Positions 22,901 to 30,447 of a stretch of 58,065 bases of DNA are shown piece after piece. The number at the start of each line of letters is the position of its first letter. Within the stretch, counting starts at the first letter, position 1. The notes beneath the pieces were generated by a model that saw nothing but the letters and a program-made list of their open reading frames with translations, did not search any database and was not told the DNA's origin. The DNA is from Afifellaceae bacterium (GTDB lineage Bacteria; Pseudomonadota; Alphaproteobacteria; Rhizobiales; Afifellaceae): assembly GCA_028281235.1 (NCBI GenBank), contig JANQKG010000028.1:1-58065 (forward strand). The letters are read 5' to 3'. The position numbers and the translations under genes were made by a program.

Positions 22901-23797
22901 GGCGATGCGGCCCATGCACCGCGGCTGGCGGTCTTCGCCGATCCGTGGCCCGGCACGATGGCGGTCTATGTCGCGTCTGAGGGGGGCGGCTACCGGCTGG
23001 CAACCACGCTGACGGCTCGCGCCACGATGGGGCGACTGACGACGCAACTCTTCTCCGGCCCGCATGGCGTATTCGATCGCGGCAACAGCATCGAGGTGGA
23101 ATTGTTCGACGGGGCGCTTGCCTCGCTTCCGGACATTGACGTGTTCGCCGGCGGCAATGCGGCGGCTGTGAAGACGGCGGGTGGCAGCTGGGAGGTTCTG
23201 CAATTCGCCGAAGCGGAGCTGATCGGCACGAAGCGCTATCGCCTGACGCGGCTTTTGCGCGGCCAGCTCGGCACGGAGCAGGCCATGGCAACGGGCGCCG
23301 CTGTCGACGCCGATTTTGTGTTGTTGAACGGCGCGGTCGCTGTGTTGCCAATCAATGTCGATCAGGTCGGCCTGCCGCTCAGCTTTCGGATCGGTCCGGC
23401 CCGCGACGACAATGCGGCGGTGAGTTTCGTTCAAATCGCCGTAGCGGCTCAGGGTGTCGGGCTGACGCCGTTTGCCCCGGCTCAGTTTCGCGCGCGTCGC
23501 GACACGGTGACCGGCGATCTGGCGTTCACATGGATACGCCGGACTCGGTTCGGCGGTGTCTCTTGGGAGCTGGTCGAAGTGCCGCTGAACGAGGAAAGCG
23601 AAGCCTATCGGCTTGAGATACTCGACGGCGCGGACGTCGTGCGCAGCGTCGATCTCGCTCAGCCGACCTACCTCTACACGGCCGGCCAACAGGTCGCCGA
23701 TTTCGGTTCCAGCGCGACAGCGTTCCCCGTGCGTATCGCACAGCTCAGCGCCGCTATGGGGCCGGGCCTCACGCTACAGGAAATTGTCTATGTCTGA
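19913..23797 (+). CDS. GTA megatron protein (g15), glycoside hydrolase-like tail protein
   Basis: A 1294-residue baseplate megatron. The N-terminus is hydrophobic and Gly/Ala-rich (VLGIAGGAAGSLFGPAGAIL), followed by VIPRVYGRARLTGQIIWATD. A TIM-barrel glycoside hydrolase-like domain follows (about residues 400-740; WSYRRMVLHYAHLAALAGGV, DAFLLGSELVGLTTLRS, DIDFVGIDLYHPLSDW, RLTEIGCPAIDKG, LWAWDARPYPYFPDLSDVWS). Then a phage-tail domain (DVLTARGTLEPLITAFRVDA, RTTRIDVAATMELQQAEQRT) and a beta-rich C-terminus ending in LQEIVYV. It is full-length. Its stop overlaps the next start. Confidence 0.94.
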   Translation: MATLVLGIAGGAAGSLFGPAGAILGRAAGALAGYTLDQSLFGAGRRIEGPRLSDLEVQASSEGAVIPRVYGRARLTGQIIWATDFEEVSETDTPGGKGGPQVTTTEYSYFANFAVGLCEGEIARIGRIWADGKLLDQAAYTFRVYRGTEDQDADSLIAAKELDAPAYRGTAYVVFERLPLETFGNRIPQLAFEVFRTVEGIEEHVRAVNVIPGSTEFGYDTAVVTRSGGTGVTLAENAHVLRDASDWTVSIDELQALCPNLEWVSLVLVWFGDDLRAGLCTIRPKVDNPGKVTSGATWQVSGLTRATADQVSLVEGRPAYGGSPNDMSVVRAIQDLKARGLKVTLAPFILMDIAEGNTLPDPETGGAGQPAYPWRGRITCNPAPGQPGSPDKSAAISATVGVFLGAAEPGDFSLGATSVDYSGPAEWSYRRMVLHYAHLAALAGGVDAFLLGSELVGLTTLRSATSVYPFVDGLRTLAGDVRSVVGAGTDISYAADWSEYFGHQPADGSGDVHFHLDPLWADSDIDFVGIDLYHPLSDWRDEPDHIDAASGRTPYNRAYLTGNIRGGEGFDWYYASAADRDAQTRTAITDGAYSKPWVFRFKDIEAWWSNAHYDRPGGTESVTPTAWTAESKPIRLTEIGCPAIDKGANQPNVFFDPKSAQSAVPYYSSGARDDTQQRAYIDAYQRFFDVDHLGFSGSNPVSSVYGGRMIDPAHLTLWAWDARPYPYFPDLSDVWSDGANWERGHWLNGRLGEADLAGLIGAVLGDHDFSDYAISDVHATLGGYLVNDVLTARGTLEPLITAFRVDAADAGERVLFRGRDRPADLALDLETLAERAGEPLVRRRREQETELASELVLRYIDFGRDYSTSTATSRRLVGQSRRTTRIDVAATMELQQAEQRTDTLLRDMWIGREQAELELPPSALAVEAGDLLALTGPPAERLIAERIEDGESRALSLRRVDDRGPVPLGDPRRDAPPIQLPLSAPEIRVLEFAPRDGDAAHAPRLAVFADPWPGTMAVYVASEGGGYRLATTLTARATMGRLTTQLFSGPHGVFDRGNSIEVELFDGALASLPDIDVFAGGNAAAVKTAGGSWEVLQFAEAELIGTKRYRLTRLLRGQLGTEQAMATGAAVDADFVLLNGAVAVLPINVDQVGLPLSFRIGPARDDNAAVSFVQIAVAAQGVGLTPFAPAQFRARRDTVTGDLAFTWIRRTRFGGVSWELVEVPLNEESEAYRLEILDGADVVRSVDLAQPTYLYTAGQQVADFGSSATAFPVRIAQLSAAMGPGLTLQEIVYV

Positions 23798-24923
23798 TAC
23801 GGCCTCGCTCACATTGCCGCTGCTCCTTGCCGAACAGGCGCAGAAGCACGTCACCCATAACGAGGCGCTGAAGCGCCTCGATGCGCTTGTGCGTACGCGT
23901 GTCGAAGAGCAAGGGCTGACGACGCCTCCCGGCTCGCCGTCGGACGGCACGATCTATATTCCAGGCTCCGGTGCGACTGGCGCGTGGTCCGCATGGGACT
24001 TCAATCTCGCCTATTATGTTGACGGCGCCTGGCAGAAGATCGTCCCGAAGGCGGGATGGATCGTCTACGACATCGATCAGGGCGCGTTCTACATATATGT
24101 GGGCGCGCCGCTTTATTGGACGAGGCTGTTCGGCACGGCCGGTCTGCGCGAAGTCCTCTCCGCGGATCGCACCTATTACGTCAATGCGAGCGCCGGCAGT
24201 GACAGCAATGACGGGCTGAGTGCTGGCGCTGCATTTGCCACGATTCAGAAGGCGATCGATGTGGCCGCTGCGCTCGACGGCAGCATCTACGACGTGACCA
24301 TTCAATTGGCGAATGGCACGTATGTATCATCTCAGTTGAACGTCAAGACGATGGTCGGAGCAGGGTCGATCTTCATTATTGGAGATGAGGTTACACCGAG
24401 TAACGTTATTGTCGAGATAAACGGCGTCGTCCCGAACCATAGCGGCTTCTACGGCGATGCGGCACAAACGACTTACCACATACGTGGTGTGAAGATCATC
24501 AATACTGGCGGTTCTTCCGGATGGGCCCTATGGGCCAACAACGGTTCCCGCATATTGTATCAGAACGTTGAGTTCGGTCCCGGTTGGATCGGTCACGTCA
24601 ACGCCGGCAGGTTCAGCTATGTTGAGGCGACAGGCGATTACACGATCTCAGCCGATACGGCTATACATGTTCTATCTACCGGTTCCATCAATATATCTGC
24701 AAAGACGATAACGCTGACGGGCACACCTAATTTTTCCTTCTACTTCGCGGCTGCACTGGAAAATGGAGTTATGCGCCAAATTTCCAACACGTTCGTCGGT
24801 TCGGCGACCGGTAAACGCTACGAATCGACCTTCGGCGGCATAATCCGCGTCCTTGGCGCAGGGGAGACCTACTTCCCTGGAGATGTCGCTGGAACAACCG
24901 ATACGGGAGGGATCTATGCCTGA
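23790..24923 (+). CDS. DUF2793 protein with beta-helix-like C-terminus, probable tail spike
   Basis: Residues 1-110 are a DUF2793 domain (TASLTLPLLLAEQAQKHVTH, NEALKRLDALV, PSDGTIYIPGSGATGAWSAW, GWIVYDIDQGAFYIYVG). From about residue 125 (RTYYVNASAGSDSNDGLSAG followed by AAFATIQKAIDVAA) the sequence has the signature of a right-handed beta-helix (pectate lyase-like) protein and then Asn/Gly/Ser/Thr-rich repeats. The beta-helix coding part (24300-24850) is clearly poorer in GC than the GTA genes and uses rarer codons, a sign of exchange. It would be the host-contact part of the particle. It starts by overlap with the megatron gene. Confidence 0.82.
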   Translation: MSDTASLTLPLLLAEQAQKHVTHNEALKRLDALVRTRVEEQGLTTPPGSPSDGTIYIPGSGATGAWSAWDFNLAYYVDGAWQKIVPKAGWIVYDIDQGAFYIYVGAPLYWTRLFGTAGLREVLSADRTYYVNASAGSDSNDGLSAGAAFATIQKAIDVAAALDGSIYDVTIQLANGTYVSSQLNVKTMVGAGSIFIIGDEVTPSNVIVEINGVVPNHSGFYGDAAQTTYHIRGVKIINTGGSSGWALWANNGSRILYQNVEFGPGWIGHVNAGRFSYVEATGDYTISADTAIHVLSTGSINISAKTITLTGTPNFSFYFAAALENGVMRQISNTFVGSATGKRYESTFGGIIRVLGAGETYFPGDVAGTTDTGGIYA

Positions 24924-25080
24924 TAATCTCCCTGCCTGTAACCCGCGCGACCATTGTTGGCTCTTGGCGGGCGACGAGACGCAGGCGTGGTCGTCCATCC
25001 GCGGCGCGAGCAAGCGCTACACGTTCAAGGAACGCCTGGCACATGCACGCGGCCTGAGCGCCGTCCAAGCGCGATGTTGA
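24916..25080 (+). CDS. Small ORF after the tail spike gene, possibly truncated
   Basis: A 54-residue frame, MPDNLPACNPRDHCWLLAGD and onward, whose ATG overlaps the end of the tail spike gene and is preceded by GGAGGG. Its last 18 codons run antisense over a methyltransferase pseudogene (see 25025), so the true C-terminus was probably lost when that fragment arrived. No family is recognised. The start region looks genuine, the end does not. Confidence 0.4.
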   Translation: MPDNLPACNPRDHCWLLAGDETQAWSSIRGASKRYTFKERLAHARGLSAVQARC

Positions 25081-25287
25081 AGGTCCTGACGCGCGGAAAG
25101 GTCTCGTCACTGGCCTCAAGTGTCCGATAGACGGACGTGACGGGCTCAAAGGCATAGATCGTCGCCTGCGGAAACCTCCGGGCAAAGGCTGGGGATGCGT
25201 GGCCTTCAATTGGCGCCGACGTCAAACACGATCGCTGGATTGAAGCTTGGATAGTGGTGCTTGATGGAAGCGCCCGATCCTGCCGCC
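25025..25287 (-). pseudogene. FkbM-family methyltransferase remnant
   Basis: On the minus strand a first frame reads SIKHHYPSFNPAIVFDVGAN and stops; a second frame one base away continues with FARRFPQATIYAFEPVTSVY followed by RTLEASDETFPRVRTFNIALG and then stops after RRSGRVHVPG. Together these are the SAM-binding motifs of FkbM methyltransferases (VFDVGAN, IYAFEPV, NIALG). One frameshift near 25225 and truncation at both ends show that it is a decayed fragment. FkbM enzymes methylate sugars or amino acid derivatives; this one cannot be functional. Confidence 0.75.
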
Positions 25288-25448
25288 GGGTTCAACGCCC
25301 GGCTCCTTGCTCGCCAGCTCGTTTCTCCGGCACGGCGCGCGAAAAAGGCACAAGCCGGCCGGCGGGGCAACACGCTTCTTCGCTGCGGGTGGGGCTGATC
25401 GGGGTCGATCCGGCGCCTGCGCGGCTGTTCTCTTTTCCAACAAGACCA

Positions 25449-25640
25449 ATGGAGATGGCGATGAAAGGCTGGCGCACGTTGGGGGTCAATCTGGCGGTGG
25501 CGCTGTTCGGCGTGCTGGAGGCAGCGGACTGGACGACCCTGCTTGGCGGCGGTAGCGCCGGCTGGGCGCTTACGGTGATCGGTATCGCCAACATGGTGCT
25601 GCGCTCCGTCACCACGACGCCTCCCGGGCGACCAAGCTAA
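25449..25640 (+). CDS. Holin-like small membrane protein
   Basis: A 63-residue protein, MKGWRTLGVNLAVALFGVLE followed by ADWTTLLGGGSAGWALTVIG and IANMVLRSVTTTPPG. It has two hydrophobic segments and the DWTTLLG ... NMVLRSVTTTP pattern found in small phage-associated membrane proteins near tail or lysis genes. It could be the holin-like export component of the GTA, but this is inference. The ATG at 25449 or the in-frame ATG at 25461 may be the start. Confidence 0.6.
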   Translation: MEMAMKGWRTLGVNLAVALFGVLEAADWTTLLGGGSAGWALTVIGIANMVLRSVTTTPPGRPS

Positions 25641-25768
25641 AGCGAATCGGGCGGCTATCGCGACGGTGGACGGGGGAGCTGGCAGGCTCTACCGTTAACG
25701 CCGCTCCGTGAGCGCCCGGTATACGCCATTCACCGGCGGTTCATTCGCAATGGTATAGACAAGCCTGC

Positions 25769-26056
25769 ATGACGAGACTTCGCAGCATCGCGGCTTTGGT
25801 GGCCTTGCTTGCCGCCATCTTTGTGTCCTCGCAAGGCGTAGCGCAGTGCGTGTCGCGCGGCGAGGGGCAGCAGATGGTCGCGCAGGGGCGGGTCACGCCG
25901 CTGCCCGTTGCGCTGCAAAGCGCGGGTCTCGCAGGCGCGCAGGTGCTCTCCGCCGACCTCTGCCGGGCGGGCGGCGGATGGGTCTACCAGGTTCGCTATC
26001 GGCATGGCGGACAGGTAAGCCAGGCGAGCATCCCGGCCGGGGGCGGCGGCTACTAG
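25769..26056 (+). CDS. Small periplasmic protein, FeuN-like
   Basis: A 95-residue protein with a clear signal peptide (LRSIAALVALLAAIFVSSQG, cleavage near VAQC) and a mature part of about 65 residues with LPVALQSAGLAGAQVLSADL and WVYQVRYRHGGQVSQASIPA, a PepSY-like hairpin pattern. It is 22 bases upstream of the feuP-type response regulator. In Sinorhizobium a small periplasmic protein, FeuN, is encoded with feuPQ and restrains the sensor FeuQ; size, export and position fit that role. Sequence-level orthology cannot be proven here. Confidence 0.6.
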   Translation: MTRLRSIAALVALLAAIFVSSQGVAQCVSRGEGQQMVAQGRVTPLPVALQSAGLAGAQVLSADLCRAGGGWVYQVRYRHGGQVSQASIPAGGGGY

Positions 26057-26077
26057 CCCGCGGCCGAGGGGAAAACC

Positions 26078-26764
26078 ATGCGCATATTGGTTGTCGAGGA
26101 CGATCGCGACCTGAACAAACAGATCTGTCAGGCGCTGCGCGATGCCGGCTACGTCGTCGACTATGTCTTTAACGGCGAGGAGGGGCATTTCCTCGGCGAT
26201 ACGGAATCCTACGACACGGTGATCCTCGATATCGGGCTGCCGCGGCTCGATGGGCTCTCGGTGCTGGAGCAATGGCGGCGTGACGGGCGCACCATGCCCG
26301 TGCTTCTCCTCACCGCGCGCGACCGCTGGTCCGACAAGGTGCAGGGGATCGACGCCGGCGCGGACGATTACGTCGCCAAGCCGTTCCACATCGAGGAAGT
26401 GCTGGCGCGCGTGCGGGCGCTGGTCCGCCGCGCGGCCGGTCACGCATCCAATACGCTGACATGCGGGCCGGTACGGCTCGACGTGAAAGCAAGCCGCGTG
26501 ACCGTCGACGGCGCGCCCATCAAGCTCACCTCGCATGAATACAAGGTGCTTGAATATCTCATGCACCATCCCGGCAAGGTCGTGTCGCGCACGGAGCTGA
26601 CGGAGCACTTATACGACCAGGACTTCGACCGCGATTCCAATACGATCGAGGTGTTCGTGGGCCGGCTCCGCAAGAAGCTCGCCGTCGATGTGATCGAGAC
26701 GGTGCGCGGCATGGGCTATCGAGTCAGCACCAGCGTCACCGCCGACGAAGGGCATGCGGATTAG
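26078..26764 (+). CDS. feuP: OmpR-family response regulator, FeuP-type
   Basis: A 228-residue two-domain response regulator. The receiver domain has the acidic pair VVEDD, the phosphoacceptor Asp in VILDIGLPRLDG, the switch Thr (LLLTARD) and Lys (DDYVAKPF). The C-terminal winged helix has LTSHEYKVLEYLMHHPGKVV, SNTIEVFVGRLRKKL and IETVRGMGYR. Its stop lies 11 bases inside the sensor gene. The gene symbol rests on position: feuPQ precede cycHJKL in rhizobia, where FeuP controls iron uptake or cyclic glucan export depending on species. Confidence 0.85.
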   Translation: MRILVVEDDRDLNKQICQALRDAGYVVDYVFNGEEGHFLGDTESYDTVILDIGLPRLDGLSVLEQWRRDGRTMPVLLLTARDRWSDKVQGIDAGADDYVAKPFHIEEVLARVRALVRRAAGHASNTLTCGPVRLDVKASRVTVDGAPIKLTSHEYKVLEYLMHHPGKVVSRTELTEHLYDQDFDRDSNTIEVFVGRLRKKLAVDVIETVRGMGYRVSTSVTADEGHAD

Positions 26765-28118
26765 GTCGCTTTCTCTTCGTGTCGGGCTGATCGCCGCGGG
26801 AGGCAGCGCTCTGGCGCTTCTGGTCGCAGGCGCCGTGCTGATCGTGCAGTTCACCAATGCGGTTGAACGCAACTTCGATCTGCGCCTGGAGACGCTGCTT
26901 CTTACCCTCATCACCGCCACTGACCTCAATGGTGGAGTCGACGAGGAGGCGATTGAGGGGCGGAGCGGCGGCAGCTTTTCGCGGCCGCTCTCCGGCTGGT
27001 ATTGGCAATCGCGCAGCGCCGATACCGGCGACATCATCGACTTCTCGCCGTCGCTTCTGTTCGACGTCCTGCCCATCCCCGACCTTCCCACCGCCGACAA
27101 TCCCTCCCGCATCTTCACCTTCACCGCCAGTGGCGGGCGCCAGCTACGCGCATTGGAGCAGCGCGTAACGCTGGCGCCGGGGAGCACCTTTGCCCTGCTG
27201 GTGGCCGGCGACACCCAGCCCATGCTTTGGGACATCCGCGCTTTCCGCAACTCCGTCATCGTCTGGCTCGGCGGATTGGCGGTGCTCTTCGCGATCGGCA
27301 TCGCGCTTCTGATGCGCTGGAGCCTGAGGCCGCTCAGGCGCGTGCGCGATGATCTGGGCAATATCCGCGACGGCAAGATCCAGCACCTCACCGGCGAGTA
27401 TCCCGGCGAGATCGAGCCGCTGGTGCAGGATCTCAATGCGCTGATGGATTCCAACCGCGAGATCGTGGAGCGGGCGCGCACGCATGTCGGCAACCTGGCG
27501 CATGCGCTGAAGACGCCGCTTGCGGTGCTGCAGAACGAGACGCAATCAGCGGAGGGGCCGCTTGCGACTAAAGTCGGGCAGCAGATTGGGCTGATGCGCG
27601 ATCAGGTGGAGCATCATCTCAACCGCGCGCGCATGGCCGCGCAAGCCAACGTGCTCGGTGCGGTGACTCCCGTCGGGCCGGTGATCACCGCGCTGGCGCG
27701 GGTGATGGCGAAGGTCTACCAGGAGCGCGGTCTCGACGTGGAAGCCGATGCGGGTCCGGGACATCGGTTTCGTGGTGAGAAACAGGATCTGGAGGAGATG
27801 GCCGGCAATCTCTTCGACAATGCTTGCAAATGGGCGGCGTCCAAAGTGCGGGTCTCCATCGCGCAGCATTCGATCGAGCGTCGGCCGTTCTTGACCATCT
27901 CATTCGATGATGACGGGCCCGGACTGCCGCGGGAAGAGCGCGCTGCGGCGCTGTCGCGCGGCCATCGCCTTGACGAGACCAAGCCGGGATCGGGGCTTGG
28001 CCTCTCCATTGTCGACGAGCTGGCACGCATCTATGGCGGCTCGCTGAAGCTTGAGGGCTCGCCGCTTGGGGGCCTGAGCGCGCAACTGACGCTGCCGGCG
28101 GCGGGGAGTGAATTCTAG
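26754..28118 (+). CDS. feuQ: Sensor histidine kinase, FeuQ-type
   Basis: A 454-residue membrane kinase. Two transmembrane segments (about 8-30 and 165-187) flank a periplasmic domain of about 130 residues. It continues with a HAMP-like linker, the H-box NLAHALKTPLAVLQNE, the N-box NLFDNACKWA and the G-boxes DDDGPGLP and GSGLGLSIVDE. It overlaps feuP by 11 bases, so the two are coupled. The proposed FeuN-like protein would act on its periplasmic part. No missing catalytic residues. Confidence 0.87.
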   Translation: MRIRSLSLRVGLIAAGGSALALLVAGAVLIVQFTNAVERNFDLRLETLLLTLITATDLNGGVDEEAIEGRSGGSFSRPLSGWYWQSRSADTGDIIDFSPSLLFDVLPIPDLPTADNPSRIFTFTASGGRQLRALEQRVTLAPGSTFALLVAGDTQPMLWDIRAFRNSVIVWLGGLAVLFAIGIALLMRWSLRPLRRVRDDLGNIRDGKIQHLTGEYPGEIEPLVQDLNALMDSNREIVERARTHVGNLAHALKTPLAVLQNETQSAEGPLATKVGQQIGLMRDQVEHHLNRARMAAQANVLGAVTPVGPVITALARVMAKVYQERGLDVEADAGPGHRFRGEKQDLEEMAGNLFDNACKWAASKVRVSIAQHSIERRPFLTISFDDDGPGLPREERAAALSRGHRLDETKPGSGLGLSIVDELARIYGGSLKLEGSPLGGLSAQLTLPAAGSEF

Positions 28119-28215
28119 TGACGGGCGATTGCAAATCCGCCGCATTTCCGCCATCGGGGGCGGAAACAAGGGCGCGGCGCGTGAGGTGGCTTTTGAATTC
28201 AACGCGGGGGAGTGG

Positions 28216-28677
28216 ATGAGGGCCTTGGCCATCGGAGTTTTGGGTGTGCTTGGCTTGGCCGCCTGCTCAACGACGAATTCCGGCGTTGTGACAGGTACGA
28301 TTGCGGAACGGCCGGCCGGCGCCAATCCCGGTGTGGTCATCGACAGCCCGGTCGGCACTGGCAGCACCGTGCCGGTCGGCGCCATAGAAGGCGCGCTTTC
28401 AGGCGCTGATGTCGGGCAGTCGCTCACAGAGCGCGACCGCGAAATCGCGCTGAGCGCGGAATACGAGGCGCTGGAATATGGCCGCCCCGGCCAAACCACC
28501 CGCTGGCGCAACCGCAAAAGCGGCAATCGCGGCGAGATCAGTGTCGGCTCTACCTATCAGGTGAACCGGCTCGATTGCCGCGAATATACCCACACCGTCT
28601 CCATCGGCGGGCGCAACCGCGTGGTCAAAGGCACGGCCTGCCGCCAGCCGGACGGCGTGTGGCGGGTGCTGGGGTAG
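28216..28677 (+). CDS. Outer membrane lipoprotein, surface antigen family
   Basis: A 153-residue lipoprotein with signal peptide MRALAIGVLGVLGLAAC (lipobox LGLAAC) and the 17-kDa-surface-antigen-like layout: a Gly-rich stretch (VGAIEGALSGADVGQSL) that resembles the rickettsial-type glycine-zipper, then EREIALSAEYEALEYG-like helix, WRNRKSGNRGEISV and a C-terminal domain with YTHTVSIGGR, GTACRQPDGVWRVLG. GGGGAG precedes the ATG at 28216. It lies between feuQ and ccmI and may be transcribed with either. Confidence 0.8.
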   Translation: MRALAIGVLGVLGLAACSTTNSGVVTGTIAERPAGANPGVVIDSPVGTGSTVPVGAIEGALSGADVGQSLTERDREIALSAEYEALEYGRPGQTTRWRNRKSGNRGEISVGSTYQVNRLDCREYTHTVSIGGRNRVVKGTACRQPDGVWRVLG

Positions 28678-28837
28678 GCGGCGGCGCGCAAACGGCCGCA
28701 TTTTCGGCCTGACCAAGCCGTGCGCTGATGTGTTGATCCGGCGCATTGCCGGGGCGTTTCGGCACCACTAAACCTGTTCATTGTGGGCCGCGCGAGCGGC
28801 CTCTTGGATTGTTGGGTGCGGAAGGGTCTTGGCCGGC

Positions 28838-30001
28838 GTGCTTCTGTGGACGCTCATCGTGCTTCTGACGGCGGCGGCGATTGTCGCGGTGCTGGCGCCG
28901 CTTCGCCACGCCCCGCGTGTTGCTGCGTCTGACGCACACGCCCGCCAAGTCTATCGCGATCAGCTCGACGAACTGGAGCGCGACAAAGCGGAGGGGCGCG
29001 TCAGCGCCGCCGATGCGGAGGCGACGCGGGCGGAGATCGCCCGGCGGCTCATTGCGCTGGACAGCGATGCGGACGCAGAGCCGCAGACGGCCGGCAGCCC
29101 GGCCATGCGCCGTACCGTCCTGGTCGCGGCGCTCATAGGCGTTCCAGCGCTTTCCCTCTCCCTCTACCTTATGCTTGGCACGCCGTATCTCCCTGGCGCA
29201 CCGCTTTCAGCGCGACTGGAAGCGCCGTCTGGGTCGAGCGACATTGAGGTGCTCGTCGCCCGGACCGAGCAGCATCTGGCGCGCAATCCGGAGGACGGGC
29301 GCGGCTGGGAGGTGATTGCGCCGGTCTATCTGCGCCTTGGCCGTCCGCACGATTCAGTGCGCGCATTCCGCAACGCCATTCGTATCCTCGGCTCCACGGC
29401 AGGGCGCGAAATCAGGCTGGGAGAAGCGATCTGGGCGGCTGAGAACGGTATCGTGACGGCAGAAGCGCGTGCTGCCTTTGAAGCCGCCCATCGGCTCGAT
29501 CCGGCCGCGCCGCAGCCGCGCTTCTTTCTGGCGATTGCAGCGCAGCAGGAAGGCAAGACCGACGAGGCGCGGCAATGGCTGAACGCACTTCTTGCCGACA
29601 CGCCGGCCGATGCGTCCTGGCGGCCGGCCGTTGTGGCGGCACTCGCCGAGCTCGGCGAGACGGATATCCCGTCGGGGGCGCAGCCTGAGACAGCGGCGGA
29701 GGCGCCACGCGGCCCAAGCGAGGCCGACGTCGCCGCAGCGCAGCAGATGTCGTCGGAGGACCGCATGGCCATGATCGAAGGCATGGTGAGTGGCTTGGCG
29801 GCGCGGCTTGAATCGGAGCCCGATGATGCGGAGGGGTGGATCAGGCTGATCCGGTCCTACGTGGTTCTGGGTCAATCCGACGCAGCGGCGGACGCGGCGC
29901 GCGCAGCACTTGCCGGCGTTTCCGATACCGGCGACCGCGAGCGCGTGGAAGCCTTGATTGCCGATCTCGGCGTGACACCAGCGGCGGAGGCAACGCAATG
30001 A
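28838..30001 (+). CDS. ccmI: Cytochrome c maturation protein CcmI (CycH)
   Basis: A chaperone for apocytochrome c in the heme ligation complex. From the GTG at 28838 it begins with a membrane segment ([20 protein letters not shown]), followed by the CcmI signature [20 protein letters not shown], a second membrane segment ([20 protein letters not shown]) and TPR-like repeats in the C-terminal half ([59 protein letters not shown]). A TTG at 28781 would give a longer N-terminus. Overlaps ccmE by ATGA. Confidence 0.9.
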   Translation: MLLWTLIVLLTAAAIVAVLAPLRHAPRVAASDAHARQVYRDQLDELERDKAEGRVSAADAEATRAEIARRLIALDSDADAEPQTAGSPAMRRTVLVAALIGVPALSLSLYLMLGTPYLPGAPLSARLEAPSGSSDIEVLVARTEQHLARNPEDGRGWEVIAPVYLRLGRPHDSVRAFRNAIRILGSTAGREIRLGEAIWAAENGIVTAEARAAFEAAHRLDPAAPQPRFFLAIAAQQEGKTDEARQWLNALLADTPADASWRPAVVAALAELGETDIPSGAQPETAAEAPRGPSEADVAAAQQMSSEDRMAMIEGMVSGLAARLESEPDDAEGWIRLIRSYVVLGQSDAAADAARAALAGVSDTGDRERVEALIADLGVTPAAEATQ

Positions 30002-30447
30002 CGCGCAAGCAAAGACGGCTCACCATGATCGCCGGCGCCGGATTGGTTTTCACGGCGGCGGCGGTGTTGGTGCTTGTGGGGCTGCGCGAGCAGATCGTCT
30101 TCTTCTATTCGCCGACGGAATTGGCAGAGAAGCAACTGGCGCCCGGAACGCGGGTGCGGCTGGGCGGCTTGGTCGTGGACGGCTCCGTGGAACGCGGCGC
30201 GGACGGCGCCGTCAGCTTTGCCATCACAGATACTGCGAACGATGTCGAAGTCGCATATCGTGGAATCCTGCCGGACCTCTTTCGCGAAGGGCAGGGGATC
30301 GTGGCTGAGGGCATGTTGACAGACGCGCTGCATCTTGAGGCGGAGAGCGTGCTTGCCAAGCACGACGAAAACTACATGCCCAAGGAGGTTGTGGATGCAC
30401 TCAAGGCGCAAGGCGTCTGGAAGAACGGCGTGGGACTGACACAATGA
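29998..30447 (+). CDS. ccmE: Heme chaperone CcmE (CycJ)
   Basis: A periplasm-facing membrane-anchored heme carrier of 149 residues. One N-terminal membrane anchor (about 10-30), the OB-fold core ([45 protein letters not shown]), and the heme-binding motif HDENY with His122 and Tyr126 (HxxxY). Starts by an ATGA overlap with ccmI and ends by an ATGA overlap with ccmF. Confidence 0.94.
   Translation: MTRKQRRLTMIAGAGLVFTAAAVLVLVGLREQIVFFYSPTELAEKQLAPGTRVRLGGLVVDGSVERGADGAVSFAITDTANDVEVAYRGILPDLFREGQGIVAEGMLTDALHLEAESVLAKHDENYMPKEVVDALKAQGVWKNGVGLTQ

Noticed and set aside
21914-23689. Minus-strand 591-codon open frame opposite megatron
   Set aside because: Shadow of the megatron gene; Arg-rich text without any recognised domain and no ribosome site.
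5031-25640. Ordinary prophage
   Set aside because: No integrase, excisionase, repressor, replication genes or att repeats were seen. Gene set, order and small sizes of tape measure and g10.1 fit an RcGTA-type cluster.
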